Made by a program: the position numbers and the translations under genes. The notes below the pieces were generated by a model. That model saw nothing but the letters and a program-made list of their open reading frames with translations. It searched no databases and had not been told where the DNA came from. A DNA stretch of 64,000 nt from Streptococcus australis (GTDB lineage Bacteria > Bacillota > Bacilli > Lactobacillales > Streptococcaceae), in assembly GCF_901543175.1 (NCBI RefSeq), contig NZ_LR594040.1, forward strand, positions 1,426,001 to 1,490,000, given 5' to 3'. Of the stretch, positions 9,984 to 18,861 are shown piece by piece; position 1 is the stretch's first letter; the number at the start of each line of letters is the position of its first letter.

Positions 9984-10739
9984 TCAATCTTCTGTCAGCA
10001 TTTTTTTATTTTTTGTTCGTGATGCATGATTGATGATCCAAGCACAACTTGGACTTAGCTCCTCCTTCTGCCAAGTTTGAAGAATCCTTTCAAACTTATC
10101 AGGGTCTTCCTTGTACAAATCATTTAGATTATTGGCTACACTTTTTTGAATGGACTTGTCTCTATCATCCTTTAGATTGGTCAAAATAGTGATAAAATCC
10201 TCAAAATAATCTAATACCACGGTTTGTCTTTTGGCCCAAGGCAGACGGATACGCATACATTCGCTGGCAAGTCTACGAACACGCAAATTTTCATCCTGAC
10301 TCCATTCTAACAGCAAAGCCATTGTATCCTTAGGATAGCGAGCCAGTAAGGGCCTCATGCAAAATTCTCCAGTAAATCGCTTGGTGAGTTCCTTACTAAA
10401 GGCAGCACTCAATTCAAATTCTTGGTCCCCGTATAGCTCTACATATTTACCGATTGGCCAAAGCCAATATCCTTCCGAAAACATGCCTAAACCACCTTCT
10501 AACTCAGGACCTAAAATTTTCTCAAAAACCTTGAGAGAGTCCTGATAAGATAGGGGAAGGCAGTCTTTGATACTTTGAGCCAAGAGTTCTTGCCGCTGAC
10601 TAAACTCCAACTCTTCCAAGTCTTTTTCCAGCAACAAGCTAAATTTTTGTCCATCAAAGGCATCGGACGCTTCTTGCAACCGTCGACTCAAATCCCTAGC
10701 ATAAGCCAAATCATAATAATCCTTTACTTTTTTCGCCAT
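9984..10739 (-). CDS. AlkD-like DNA alkylation repair protein
   Basis: A 251-residue all-helical protein resembling the HEAT-repeat DNA glycosylases of the AlkC/AlkD superfamily that excise alkylated bases. The middle part has MALLLEWSQDENLRVRRLAS followed by tandem helical repeats with KDDRDKSIQKSVANNLNDL, a pattern typical of the family, and a C-terminal SCAWIINHASR. The start at 10739 has AAGGGATTTGAAA before it; a frame reading back 210 nt further has no ribosome site and overlaps another gene. Catalytic competence is not proven: some family members bind DNA without glycosylase activity. Confidence 0.75.
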   Translation of the reverse strand: MAKKVKDYYDLAYARDLSRRLQEASDAFDGQKFSLLLEKDLEELEFSQRQELLAQSIKDCLPLSYQDSLKVFEKILGPELEGGLGMFSEGYWLWPIGKYVELYGDQEFELSAAFSKELTKRFTGEFCMRPLLARYPKDTMALLLEWSQDENLRVRRLASECMRIRLPWAKRQTVVLDYFEDFITILTNLKDDRDKSIQKSVANNLNDLYKEDPDKFERILQTWQKEELSPSCAWIINHASRTKNKKMLTED

Positions 10740-10773
10740 TTTCAAATCCCTTAATCTTCTGTTTACGGGACTT

Positions 10774-10802
10774 ATTATATCATACAGATAGCCTGTCAAC
10801 AA
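10774..10802 (-). promoter_or_regulatory. Promoter of the AlkD-like gene
   Basis: TATAAT (10774-10779) with TTGTTG 17 bp upstream (10797-10802) on the minus strand. A TTGACA also lies nearby but at only 14 bp spacing. Confidence 0.5.
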
Positions 10803-10843
10803 AATCATTTTTACATCTCCAACTATTTTAACAAGAAAGTAAA

Positions 10844-10865
10844 AAGGACTAGAAGCAAATCTAGT
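10844..10865 (-). terminator. Terminator of the small membrane gene pair
   Basis: A 7-bp stem GGACTAG/CTAGTCC with an 8-nt loop, followed on the minus strand by TTTTTACTTTC. Confidence 0.7.
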
Positions 10866-10882
10866 CCAACAATTTTTAATGT

Positions 10883-11173
10883 TTAATTCCCCAAAAATAC
10901 TGGTAATAAGCCAAAGTACAAAAAGAGATTGATCCAGAAGGCCATGCAAAATAGCACTCCAAAAAGGAAGAGACTCATCTTTTTAGTCAGTACTGAGAAA
11001 AAGATTGCCAATACACCAAAAACGACAAAGAGTTTTTTCATGATGAAAAAATAAACTGAAACTCCTCCTATTTGAAATCCCCAAGGAAGAAAAAATACTA
11101 GCAACCAGAGTAAGCAAATCGCAAGAATATAGGTTTTGTAGTATTGATGAATGAACTGCTTTATTTTGAACAT
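10883..11173 (-). CDS. Small three-helix membrane protein, unknown
   Basis: 96 residues, almost entirely hydrophobic. Helices lie at roughly residues 14-32, 38-62 and 66-92, after a short basic N-terminus (MFKIKQFIHQYYK), so it should be an integral membrane protein with the N-terminus inside. No motif is recognised. The ribosome site is GGAGGTTCCG. It follows a similar small membrane gene by 18 nt and is closed by a terminator, making a two-gene unit of unknown role. Confidence 0.6.
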   Translation of the reverse strand: MFKIKQFIHQYYKTYILAICLLWLLVFFLPWGFQIGGVSVYFFIMKKLFVVFGVLAIFFSVLTKKMSLFLFGVLFCMAFWINLFLYFGLLPVFLGN

Positions 11174-11191
11174 CGGAACCTCCTCTAAACT

Positions 11192-11527
11192 TTAGCTATT
11201 GATGGATGTCCTCGTTTTGTTCTCTTGTTTCAGCTTGAACATTCTCTTTAAACAGGCATATATTTTCCAGTCATTCACAAGAGACAAAAAAACTAAAAGG
11301 AACCATATCCCCCACCTTGTTAAATCCATCGGATTTTTCAAGACAAAATTGAAAATCAAGAATGAAAAAACTGTAAAAGCGATACTGAACAAAGCCCACA
11401 GAGGGAGGTAAATCCAGTAAAAGTAATAGAAAAACGTGAAATATTTACTATCTTTGTCCGCTTTCTCAATCCAATGAAAAAAATAAAAGTAGGGTGACAA
11501 AAGCAATAATATAAAAAATTTCTCCAT
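11192..11527 (-). CDS. Small membrane protein, unknown
   Basis: 111 residues rich in Phe, Tyr and Trp. Hydrophobic segments lie at about residues 3-17, 32-62 and 72-88, with a basic, soluble C-terminal tail ending in NKTRTSINS. The ATG at 11527 follows AGAGGTGTGTG; a GTG codon one position earlier is also possible. It is the first gene of a two-gene unit, and a long inverted repeat (11537-11576) lies in its leader. I cannot assign a family. Confidence 0.6.
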   Translation of the reverse strand: MEKFFILLLLSPYFYFFHWIEKADKDSKYFTFFYYFYWIYLPLWALFSIAFTVFSFLIFNFVLKNPMDLTRWGIWFLLVFLSLVNDWKIYACLKRMFKLKQENKTRTSINS

Positions 11528-11536
11528 CACACACCT

Positions 11537-11576
11537 CTTTTTGATAACGTTTCTTTGATTTCATTCTATCAAAAAG
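11537..11576. repeat. 10-bp inverted repeat upstream of the membrane gene pair
   Basis: CTTTTTGATA at 11537-11546 and TATCAAAAAG at 11567-11576 are perfect inverted copies separated by 20 bp. The right arm overlaps the der terminator. It could be an operator or a leader hairpin. Confidence 0.6.
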
Positions 11577-11601
11577 ATCTGGAAATGTCTTCCCAGATCT
11601 T
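11574..11601 (-). terminator. Terminator of der
   Basis: A 9-bp perfect stem AAGATCTGG/CCAGATCTT with a 10-nt loop, followed by TTTGATAG on the minus strand. It lies 7 nt past the der stop. Confidence 0.75.
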
Positions 11602-11607
11602 GCTTGT

Positions 11608-12918
11608 TTATTTCCTCTTTCTTGCAATCAAATGAATCGGGGTTCCTTCAAAGACAAAGGCCTTGCGGATTTGATTTTCCAAGAAACGCAGGTAAGAGAA
11701 ATGCATGAGTTCTTCTTCGTTAACAAAGATGACAAAGGTTGGTGGCTTGGTTGCCACTTGGGTTGCGTAGAAAATCTTGAGGCGTTTTCCTTTGTCTGTC
11801 GGTGTTGGATTGATAGCAATGGCATCCATGATGACATCGTTCAAGACAGCTGATGGAATACGTGTGTTTTGACTTTCACTGATTTGCTTGATCATCTCAG
11901 GTAGTTTGTGGAGACGTTGCTTGGTCAAAGCTGAAACAAAGACAATCGGTGCGTAAGGCAGGTATTGGAACTGCTCACGGATATCTTCTTCCCATTTCTT
12001 CATGGTGTGGTTGTCTTTCTCAAGGGTATCCCACTTATTGACCACGATGATCATCCCTTTACCTGCTTCGTGGGCGAAACCTGCGATACGCTTGTCGTAC
12101 TCACGAATACCTTCTTCTGCATTGAGGACCATCAAGACTACGTCTGAACGGTCAATGGCACGCATAGCACGCATGACAGAGTATTTCTCCGTATTTTCGT
12201 AGACTTTACCAGACTTACGCATACCAGCCGTATCAATCATGGTAAACTCTTGTCCATCCGCATCTGTAAAATGGGTATCAATGGCATCACGCGTTGTTCC
12301 AGCTACTGGACTGGCAATCACGCGATCTTCTCCCAAAATAGCGTTGATCAAGCTTGATTTCCCAACGTTTGGACGGCCAATTAAGCTGAATTTAATGACA
12401 TCTGGATTTTCTTCTTCGACTTCATGTGGTAGATTTTCCACGATGGCATCCAGAACATCCCCTGTCCCGATTCCATGGACAGATGAGATGGGTAGCGGTT
12501 CACCCAAGCCTAGCGCATAGAAATCAAAGATATCATTTCGCATCTCAGGATTGTCAACCTTGTTAACTGCTAGGATAACAGGCTTATGGGTTTTATAGAG
12601 TTTGCGAGCTACGTACTCGTCCGCATCTGTAATCCCTTCTTTACCAGAAACGACAAAGACGATGACATCTGCTTCTTCCATGGCAATTTCTGCCTGGTGT
12701 TTGATTTGCTCCATGAAGGGAGCATCGACGTCGTCAATCCCTCCAGTATCAATCATACTGAAAGAACGGTTGAGCCACTCACCCGTTGCATAGATACGGT
12801 CACGTGTCACACCCTCGACATCTTCTACGATTGAGATTCGCTCACCAGCGATTCGGTTAAATAGGGTTGATTTCCCAACATTGGGACGTCCTACAATGGC
12901 AACAGTTGGTAAGGCCAT
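11608..12918 (-). CDS. der: Ribosome-assembly GTPase Der (EngA)
   Basis: An essential GTPase for 50S subunit maturation, 436 residues. It has the two tandem G domains that define Der: the first G1 is GRPNVGKST near residue 10 with NKVD at about 118, and the second is GRPNVGKSS near 183 with NKWD near 291. A C-terminal KH-like domain ends in basic ARKRK. It is the last gene of the nrdR-dnaB-dnaI-nitroreductase-der run, 13 nt after the nitroreductase stop. Confidence 0.97.
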   Translation of the reverse strand: MALPTVAIVGRPNVGKSTLFNRIAGERISIVEDVEGVTRDRIYATGEWLNRSFSMIDTGGIDDVDAPFMEQIKHQAEIAMEEADVIVFVVSGKEGITDADEYVARKLYKTHKPVILAVNKVDNPEMRNDIFDFYALGLGEPLPISSVHGIGTGDVLDAIVENLPHEVEEENPDVIKFSLIGRPNVGKSSLINAILGEDRVIASPVAGTTRDAIDTHFTDADGQEFTMIDTAGMRKSGKVYENTEKYSVMRAMRAIDRSDVVLMVLNAEEGIREYDKRIAGFAHEAGKGMIIVVNKWDTLEKDNHTMKKWEEDIREQFQYLPYAPIVFVSALTKQRLHKLPEMIKQISESQNTRIPSAVLNDVIMDAIAINPTPTDKGKRLKIFYATQVATKPPTFVIFVNEEELMHFSYLRFLENQIRKAFVFEGTPIHLIARKRK

Positions 12919-12931
12919 GTTTTCTCACTTT

Positions 12932-13645
12932 CTAAAATAACTTTTTCTGTTCTAGATTCTTCCGAGTTGAACTAGGTTCGGCTTGACCAAACTGCTCTGC
13001 CAAACGCTGACTCCAAGAGGTCGTCGCACGCGCACCAGCATAGTCTGCCTGTACTTGGTCATAGTCCAAAATCGCTTCAACTGGCTGTTCTTGGTATTCT
13101 TCCTCAAATACCACTTGGCTCAAAGGCAGTCTTGGTTTGACATCGTGTTGTTGATTTGGCACGCCAAGGGCAATCCCAAAAACAGGGTAGGTATAGTCAG
13201 GCAAGTTAAAAAGCTCTGCAACTTCTTCTGACTTATAACGGACCAGACCGATGATAACACCTCCATATCCCAGACTCTCTGCTGCAAGCAAGGTGTTTTG
13301 ACCAGCAAGCGCAGCATCCACAGACGTGATAAGGAGACCTTCTACCCCTTGAGGTTGGAAATTATCCGTATGAAGACTTGCTCCCTTTTCAGCTCGGTTC
13401 AAGTCACCGACAAAGAGCAAAAAGGCAGCTGACTGGCGAATGGCTTCCTGAGGAACCAATTCATATAAGGCATCTTTCTTCTCTTGGCTGCGTACAAGAA
13501 TCACAGAATAAGATTGGAAATTTTTCCAAGAAGATGCCATTTGTCCAGCAGTCAAAATCTCGTCCAAGTCTGCTTGAGGAATCTCTTGCTCCTTAAAGCG
13601 ACGAACTGAAGTATGAGCTTTCATCAGTTTAATGGTTCCTGTCAT
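12932..13645 (-). CDS. NADPH-dependent FMN nitroreductase family
   Basis: 237 residues of the NfsA/FRP-type flavin nitroreductase family. The N-terminus has the FMN-contact motif HTSVRRF, then GQMASSWKNFQSY, and the middle has the GYGGVIIGLVR turn. The late KPRLP and the long C-terminal tail are typical of the Frp group. The start at 13645 overlaps the dnaI stop (ATGA), with AGAAGGAG upstream, so it is translationally coupled to the replication genes. The physiological substrate is unknown; candidates are quinones, nitroaromatics and free flavin. Confidence 0.88.
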   Translation of the reverse strand: MTGTIKLMKAHTSVRRFKEQEIPQADLDEILTAGQMASSWKNFQSYSVILVRSQEKKDALYELVPQEAIRQSAAFLLFVGDLNRAEKGASLHTDNFQPQGVEGLLITSVDAALAGQNTLLAAESLGYGGVIIGLVRYKSEEVAELFNLPDYTYPVFGIALGVPNQQHDVKPRLPLSQVVFEEEYQEQPVEAILDYDQVQADYAGARATTSWSQRLAEQFGQAEPSSTRKNLEQKKLF

Positions 13646-14538
13646 CGGCGATTTTCTCCTTCTAGTCTCGTTTCCTCAGCCAAATAACGGATTCGTTCCA
13701 TAACCCGTCTAGCTTCCCAAGTCTCATCATTTCCATTCTTTCCTTTGGCAAAATGTTTTTCCAAATCTTGGAAATTAAAGTTGGAAGTAAAGAAGGTCGG
13801 CAAATCTTCCTGCATGCGATACTGGAGAATAACTTGGAGAATCTCATCACGCACCCAAGGGGTCGACTGCTCTGCACCAATATCATCCAAGATTAGAACC
13901 TCTGATAGCTTGATGTCATCCACCAAGGTCTTCACAGATCCTTCACCGATGGCATTTTTCACATCAATGACAAAACTTGGATAGTGGAGAATGGTTGTTG
14001 AAGCGCCACGTTTTTCAGATAAGTCATGGGCAAGGGCCGCCATCATGAAACTCTTACCGACACCAAAATCCCCGTAAAGATAGAGGCCTTTTCGGATGCT
14101 TGGGTAAAGGTCAACAAAGGAATAGAGTCTCTCAAAAATCGGCAAGCGTCCTAGATCATCCAGGTCAATCTGAGCCAACTTCGCTTTCTTGAGACTTGCT
14201 GGTAGATTGATCAACTTAAGGCGATTCTTAATTGCAACCTCTTTTTCAGCCGCGATTAGCTCTGGTGTTTCTTCATAAGACACATCCGCATATCCGTGAT
14301 TCATTACCAAGATAGGCTTGTAGCCACGAGCTATATAGTCAGCATCCCCACGAAGAAACTTATCCCGTTCTGTGATATATTGGTTGAACTTGGAGATGCT
14401 ACGATTTAACTCCTCTTGGCTGAGGGATTCTTTCTGGATAAAAGTCGCTACATCGGGGTCCTTCATAATCTGCTGGACCAAGTCTTGATACTGAAAACGA
14501 CTTGTCTGACGTTTGATTACATCACCAACACTTTCCAT
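13642..14538 (-). CDS. dnaI: Primosomal helicase loader DnaI
   Basis: The AAA+ loader that delivers the replicative helicase to DNA, 298 residues. An N-terminal helicase-binding domain (about 1-130) precedes the ATPase domain with Walker A GDFGVGKS near residue 155 and Walker B VLILDDIGAE near 210. The sensor region FFTSNFNF follows. It starts immediately after the dnaB stop. Its N-terminal region is DnaI-type, unlike the DnaC of enterobacteria. Confidence 0.95.
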   Translation of the reverse strand: MESVGDVIKRQTSRFQYQDLVQQIMKDPDVATFIQKESLSQEELNRSISKFNQYITERDKFLRGDADYIARGYKPILVMNHGYADVSYEETPELIAAEKEVAIKNRLKLINLPASLKKAKLAQIDLDDLGRLPIFERLYSFVDLYPSIRKGLYLYGDFGVGKSFMMAALAHDLSEKRGASTTILHYPSFVIDVKNAIGEGSVKTLVDDIKLSEVLILDDIGAEQSTPWVRDEILQVILQYRMQEDLPTFFTSNFNFQDLEKHFAKGKNGNDETWEARRVMERIRYLAEETRLEGENRR

Positions 14539-15702
14539 CTAGTCTCCTCCTTCTTCTAATCGGGCTAACATTTCTTGTTTTTTACGTTCTAGTTCCAGAC
14601 GAGTTTCCTCACTGGTTTGATTTTTATATTCTGGATTGCTCCACTTGGGAACATTGGTCTTAGTCGAGCTAGTTTTCGATTTTTGGTCTTCCTGACCTTT
14701 TTGCTGACGCTCTCGAATCCGAAGCACGGCTTCCTCTGCTGTCCGAATCTTACGATAGGCATAGTCGTTGGCAACTTTCATGGCATATTTTTCATTGACA
14801 TTGGCCGAATCAACCTTGTTAAAGGTTAAAAGTAAGACGATATTGATGACTTCGTCCAACAAACCTAAAGATGCCATCTGGTGAAGGAGTTCTCTTTCAC
14901 TTTGGGTGATGTTTCCCTTACGCGTTTGCTTGATTTCCGCTAAAAAGTGCAGGGGAGTTTTATTTTTGGCTTCCCTGATAATGGTCATTTCTTTGGAGCT
15001 AAAGTCCGAAGACACCTGCTTTTGTGCTATCTTTTCACGCATGCGTTTGACTGAGATGACCTGAGCCACCGCTGTCGCCTTGGCTAATTGATAGGTTTCA
15101 AACCAAGTCCATTTTTTTTCATTTGCAATGGCAAACAATTCCAAAACATCTGCCTGCTCATTTTCAAAACGCAAACCATCTCGAGCCATCAGGCGCTGAA
15201 AATGTTCCAAGTCAAAATCATTTTTCATCTTGATTTTAGACTCAATTGGAGTCACTTCTTCGGTCAGGGTTGGAAAGACTTGGCTCAAAGAAACAGAGAG
15301 AGCTTCTCCCTCACTTGGAGCCTGCTTCATAGCAGAAACAGCCGTATCCCCAATCTTTTTCTCCAATAGTCTGCTATAGACTGAATGACTTAGAAAATCC
15401 TGACTGGAAAGGGGAGAATGAAGCTGCAATTCATAGACTTCCCCCTTCTGATAAAGGGTCAACAAATCCACAGCAGATAAGATTTTAAAAGACTGGAGGA
15501 GCGTATTCATCCCGAAGTTCAAATGATTAAGAATGTTGGCAAAAAGGTGTTCTTTTTGCCCACCATCCCAAAAGGTAATGGCATATAGATAGAGGCTTAG
15601 CGCCTCCTGACCGATAATCGGGAGGTAGCACTGCACCAGAGAAGAGGTATCTTGCGACACCCGATTATTCTTTAGAAAAGAAAAACGGTCATTTGGCTTC
15701 AT
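14539..15702 (-). CDS. dnaB: Replication initiation protein DnaB (Firmicute type)
   Basis: 387 residues, the Gram-positive helicase co-loader/membrane-attachment protein, not the helicase itself. It has DnaB/DnaD-like helical domains; the conserved DDBH2 motif region is recognisable around VINIVLLLTFNK and YAMKVANDYAYRKIRT near residues 285-320. The C-terminal 60 residues are charged and low complexity. The ATG is adjacent to the nrdR stop codon. Position before dnaI is conserved in Firmicutes and supports the call. Confidence 0.93.
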   Translation of the reverse strand: MKPNDRFSFLKNNRVSQDTSSLVQCYLPIIGQEALSLYLYAITFWDGGQKEHLFANILNHLNFGMNTLLQSFKILSAVDLLTLYQKGEVYELQLHSPLSSQDFLSHSVYSRLLEKKIGDTAVSAMKQAPSEGEALSVSLSQVFPTLTEEVTPIESKIKMKNDFDLEHFQRLMARDGLRFENEQADVLELFAIANEKKWTWFETYQLAKATAVAQVISVKRMREKIAQKQVSSDFSSKEMTIIREAKNKTPLHFLAEIKQTRKGNITQSERELLHQMASLGLLDEVINIVLLLTFNKVDSANVNEKYAMKVANDYAYRKIRTAEEAVLRIRERQQKGQEDQKSKTSSTKTNVPKWSNPEYKNQTSEETRLELERKKQEMLARLEEGGD

Positions 15703-16176
15703 TTACTTTTCCTTTTTCTTTTTAGAGGACTGGGTGATCTGCTGGAGCAGACTCTCCAACTCACTCACATCCTTAAAGCTACGATAAACACTGGCAAAAC
15801 GAACATAGGTAATCTCATCCAGCTCCGCCAATTCTTCCATGACTAAAGACCCAATATATTCACTTTGGATCTCATTCTCACTGCGACTACGGAGTTTTTG
15901 CTCAATACGATTGACCACCATGTTGATTTCATCACTTGACACAGGACGCTTCTGGGCTGAGCGGATAATCCCATTAAAGATTTTATCTCTTGAAAATTGT
16001 TCTCGCGTACCGTCTTTTTTGACGACAACCAGCGTTCTTTCTTCTACTCGTTCATAGGTTGTAAAACGATGCTGACACTCATCGCATTCACGTCTTCGAC
16101 GGATGGTATTTCCTTCTTCGGCTTGTCGACTATCAACAACACTAGACTTGGTAGCCCCACATTTTGGACAACGCAT
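15703..16176 (-). CDS. nrdR: Ribonucleotide reductase repressor NrdR
   Basis: 157 residues, the usual NrdR length. It starts with a zinc ribbon, [15 protein letters not shown] then [17 protein letters not shown], followed by an ATP-cone domain ([20 protein letters not shown]). NrdR binds ATP/dATP and represses ribonucleotide reductase genes. The start at 16176 follows AAGGAGGGAAATGC; a longer upstream reading frame lacks support. It heads the operon that also makes the helicase-loading proteins, linking dNTP control and replication initiation. Confidence 0.97.
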   Translation of the reverse strand: MRCPKCGATKSSVVDSRQAEEGNTIRRRRECDECQHRFTTYERVEERTLVVVKKDGTREQFSRDKIFNGIIRSAQKRPVSSDEINMVVNRIEQKLRSRSENEIQSEYIGSLVMEELAELDEITYVRFASVYRSFKDVSELESLLQQITQSSKKKKEK

Positions 16177-16204
16177 GCATTTCCCTCCTTGTCGTTTTCT
16201 TTTC

Positions 16205-16232
16205 ATTATACCATTTTTTAAGCAATTCCCAA
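16205..16232 (-). promoter_or_regulatory. nrdR operon promoter
   Basis: TATAAT (16205-16210) with TTGGGA 16 bp upstream (16227-16232) on the minus strand, about 30 bp before the nrdR start. Confidence 0.55.
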
Positions 16233-16250
16233 AACAATTCTTATTTTTAC

Positions 16251-16279
16251 TTGACAAGTTTTTTGTTTTATTGTATTAT
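16251..16279 (+). promoter_or_regulatory. Promoter of the GntR-ABC operon
   Basis: TTGACA (16251-16256) and TATTAT (16274-16279) separated by 17 bp. An imperfect palindrome overlaps the -10. Confidence 0.8.
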
Positions 16280-16292
16280 TTAATTAGAACAA
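16271..16292. promoter_or_regulatory. Putative GntR operator
   Basis: TTGTATTA and TAGAACAA are 8-nt arms matching at 6 positions around a TTTAAT centre. The position over the -10 and the transcription start fits autorepression by the adjacent GntR protein. Confidence 0.45.
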
Positions 16293-16313
16293 TAAAGAAA
16301 AAGAAAGGAGACT

Positions 16314-16682
16314 ATGATGTCCTGGTCATTTGATAATACAAAACCCATTTATTTGCAGATTATGGAAAAAATCAAATTACAGATTGTTTCCCATGAACTA
16401 GAACCCAACCAACAGCTCCCAACCGTAAGGGAACTAGCGAGCGAGGCTGGGGTCAATCCCAACACAATTCAGCGTGCCTTGTCTGATCTTGAGCGCGAGG
16501 GCTTCGTTTATAGCAAGCGAACAACTGGTCGTTTTGTCACTGAGGACTTAGATCTCATCGTTCAGTCCCGCAAACAGCTTTCTGAGGAGCAACTGAAAAA
16601 CTTTGTAACGGGCATGCTTCAATTTGGCTATCAAAAAGAAGAACTGCCAGGTGTGGTTAGCGAATACATCAAAGGAGTGTAA
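16314..16682 (+). CDS. GntR/YtrA-family transcriptional regulator
   Basis: 122 residues: an N-terminal winged helix (residues 10-75, with TVRELASEAGVNPNTIQRALSDL) and a short C-terminal dimerisation tail, the layout of the YtrA subfamily, which lacks the long effector domain of other GntR proteins. YtrA-type genes almost always sit in front of the ABC transporter they repress, as here. Two ATGs (16314, 16317) share AAAGGAGACT. YtrA relatives often respond to cell-wall-active antibiotics; that role is inferred only. Confidence 0.9.
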   Translation: MMSWSFDNTKPIYLQIMEKIKLQIVSHELEPNQQLPTVRELASEAGVNPNTIQRALSDLEREGFVYSKRTTGRFVTEDLDLIVQSRKQLSEEQLKNFVTGMLQFGYQKEELPGVVSEYIKGV

Positions 16683-16686
16683 AATT

Positions 16687-17382
16687 ATGACATTACTAGC
16701 ATTTGAAAATGTATCCAAATCCTATGGGGCTACAGCAGCCCTTAACAATGTTTCCCTTGAGATTCCCGCTGGAAAAATCGTCGGGCTTCTCGGCCCAAAC
16801 GGATCTGGAAAAACAACCTTGATCAAGCTGATCAACGGACTTCTCCAACCAGACCAAGGTCGTGTCCTCATTAACAACATGGACCCAAGTCCTGCTACCA
16901 AGGCCATTGTCTCTTATCTACCAGACACGACTTATCTGAATGAACAGATGAAAATCAAAGAAGCACTGACCTACTTTAAAACTTTCTACCAAGATTTCAA
17001 TCTTGAGCGGGCTCAGCACCTTTTAGCAGATCTTGGCATTGATGAAAACAGTCGCCTCAAGAAATTGTCAAAAGGAAACAAGGAAAAGGTTCAATTAATC
17101 CTGGTTATGAGCCGTGAAGCTCGTCTCTACGTGCTCGACGAACCAATTGGTGGTGTGGACCCGGCTGCCCGTGACTATATCTTGAACACCATCATCAACA
17201 ACTACTCACCAACTTCAACTGTTTTGATTTCTACCCACTTGATTTCAGATATCGAGCCAATCCTGGATGAAATCATCTTCCTCAATAACGGAAAAGTCGT
17301 CCGCCAAGGAAATGTAGATGATATTCGTTACGAGTCAGGTGAGTCGATTGACCAGCTCTTCCGCCAGGAGTTCAAGGCTTAG
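16687..17382 (+). CDS. ABC transporter ATP-binding protein
   Basis: 231 residues. Walker A is GPNGSGKTT near residue 38, the signature is LSKGNKEK (a variant of LSGGQ common in this subfamily), and Walker B is LYVLDEPIGGVD. The H-loop is STHLI. The ATG at 16687 starts 4 nt after the regulator stop and shares its end (GGAGTGTAAAATT). Together with the next gene it forms a YtrBC/BcrAB-like exporter with substrate unknown. Confidence 0.9.
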   Translation: MTLLAFENVSKSYGATAALNNVSLEIPAGKIVGLLGPNGSGKTTLIKLINGLLQPDQGRVLINNMDPSPATKAIVSYLPDTTYLNEQMKIKEALTYFKTFYQDFNLERAQHLLADLGIDENSRLKKLSKGNKEKVQLILVMSREARLYVLDEPIGGVDPAARDYILNTIINNYSPTSTVLISTHLISDIEPILDEIIFLNNGKVVRQGNVDDIRYESGESIDQLFRQEFKA

Positions 17383-17397
17383 ACAAAGGAGATTATT

Positions 17398-18132
17398 ATG
17401 TTTTGGAATTTAGTTCGTTATGAATTTAAAAATGTTAACAAATGGTATCTAGCTCTCTACGGTGCTGTGCTTGCAATTTCGGTTTTGATTGGTGCATCCA
17501 TTTCTGGTATTAGTCAGACCTACACCAGCTATGGCAATAATCCCTACTATCTGTTAGGCTTTCTGATCTTAGTTTTTGGTGGGCTCAGCGTTACTCTTTG
17601 GATTGCAACAATCTTTTTAATCATTCGACGCTTCAAGGGCAGTGTCTACGATCGTCAGGGCTATCTGACATTGACTCTGCCCGTCTCTGAACACCAGATC
17701 ATCACCGCTAAATTACTAGGTGCTCTCATTTGGTCAATCATAAGCTATATTGTATTTATCTTGAGTATCATTATTATCTTCTCACTCACCCCTGTAGTGA
17801 AAGATTTGCCTCTCCTCTATCGATTTATCTCTCCTTATCTCGGTTACGGTTGGCTGTATACCCTATCTCTTCTGGTGGGTTCAATTACCTGGATTTTATC
17901 CATTTACCTTTGCATCTCAATTGGTCAACTATTTAACGAGTATCGTACCGCTATGGGAATTTTAGCCTATATCGTGCTTAACATCGTGATTGGTTATATT
18001 TCTATCTTCTTCCGAGTTGATGACAACTTCAATTTACTAATAACAGTTGATATTATTAAAGACGCTATTCTAGCGACTATCTATTACCTCGGAACCTACT
18101 ATATCTTGAAAAATAAGGTTAACTTGCAATAA
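17398..18132 (+). CDS. ABC-2-type membrane permease
   Basis: 244 residues with six predicted membrane helices (about 18-38, 54-82, 105-130, 145-175, 180-205, 220-238). It is the membrane partner of the preceding ATPase, 15 nt downstream with GGAGATTATT before the ATG. No substrate-specific motif is visible. The operon ends at the hairpin at 18139. Confidence 0.85.
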   Translation: MFWNLVRYEFKNVNKWYLALYGAVLAISVLIGASISGISQTYTSYGNNPYYLLGFLILVFGGLSVTLWIATIFLIIRRFKGSVYDRQGYLTLTLPVSEHQIITAKLLGALIWSIISYIVFILSIIIIFSLTPVVKDLPLLYRFISPYLGYGWLYTLSLLVGSITWILSIYLCISIGQLFNEYRTAMGILAYIVLNIVIGYISIFFRVDDNFNLLITVDIIKDAILATIYYLGTYYILKNKVNLQ

Positions 18133-18138
18133 AAAACG

Positions 18139-18158
18139 CCCAGCTTACAAAAGCTGGG
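18139..18158. terminator. Bidirectional terminator between the ABC permease and lrgB
   Basis: An 8-bp perfect stem CCCAGCTT/AAGCTGGG with a 4-nt loop. TTTTG follows on the plus strand, and CGTTTTTTATT follows on the minus strand, so it can end both convergent operons. Confidence 0.8.
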
Positions 18159-18165
18159 TTTTGCT

Positions 18166-18861
18166 TTAACTCAATATCAAACTGGCTATAATGGGACTAA
18201 CAAAAACATAGAGAATACCAGTGACACCGATAGCCAAGCCACCCATGGCGCCTGCTACAGAGCCGTATCGAAAAGCCGTACCCGTTCCGACAGCATGACC
18301 TGTCCCTCCAAGGGAAAGACCTACAGCCACTGGATCGTCAATCTTCAACCACTTCAAAAGTGTTGGTCCGATAACACTAGTCAAGATCCCTGTCGCCACT
18401 ACGACGACCAAGGTTACTGTCGTCAAGCCTTGCAATTTTTCTGTGATTCCCACTGCCATGGCGGTTGTCACTGACTTGGGAAAGAGAGAAATGGCTAGGA
18501 AAAAGTCCATGCCAAAGATTTTCGCCACTATGGCAGTGAAGCTAGTGTTGACAACTACTGCTAGCAGACTACCAAAGAGAATACTCCGAGCATGGTGCTT
18601 CATCAAATGAAAACTCTTGTAAAGCGGAATCCCTAGAGCCACGGTCGATGGGACAATCAAGTTATTCAGATAAACCCCACCTTGGTAGTAATCTTGGTAA
18701 GAAATACCCGTCGCCTTAAGAAGGATGATAATGAAAATTGCCGACAAAAGCAAAGGCGTTGTCAATGGATGGGGGAAACGCCTATAAATCAACATTCCTA
18801 CTAGATAAGCTAGGATAGATAATGCAATCCCAAACAGAGGATTGGATACAAATTCACTCAT
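18166..18861 (-). CDS. lrgB: LrgB-family holin-like/glycolate transporter subunit
   Basis: 231 residues, a multi-helix membrane protein with the family signature SVTTAMAVGITEKLQG near residue 130 and GGTGHAVGTGTAFRYG near 190. LrgB works with LrgA; the pair was described as affecting autolysis and, in plants and Bacillus (PftAB), pyruvate/glycolate transport. The ATG overlaps the lrgA stop by 4 nt. Confidence 0.92.
   Translation of the reverse strand: MSEFVSNPLFGIALSILAYLVGMLIYRRFPHPLTTPLLLSAIFIIILLKATGISYQDYYQGGVYLNNLIVPSTVALGIPLYKSFHLMKHHARSILFGSLLAVVVNTSFTAIVAKIFGMDFFLAISLFPKSVTTAMAVGITEKLQGLTTVTLVVVVATGILTSVIGPTLLKWLKIDDPVAVGLSLGGTGHAVGTGTAFRYGSVAGAMGGLAIGVTGILYVFVSPIIASLILS

Noticed and set aside
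10740..10949. 70-residue extension of the AlkD-like protein
   Set aside because: It overlaps a terminator, the promoter and the preceding gene, and has no ribosome site.
16624..16686. TTG start extending the ABC ATPase into the regulator gene
   Set aside because: The ATG at 16687 with GGAGTG and the family start MTLLAFENVSKSYG is clearly better.
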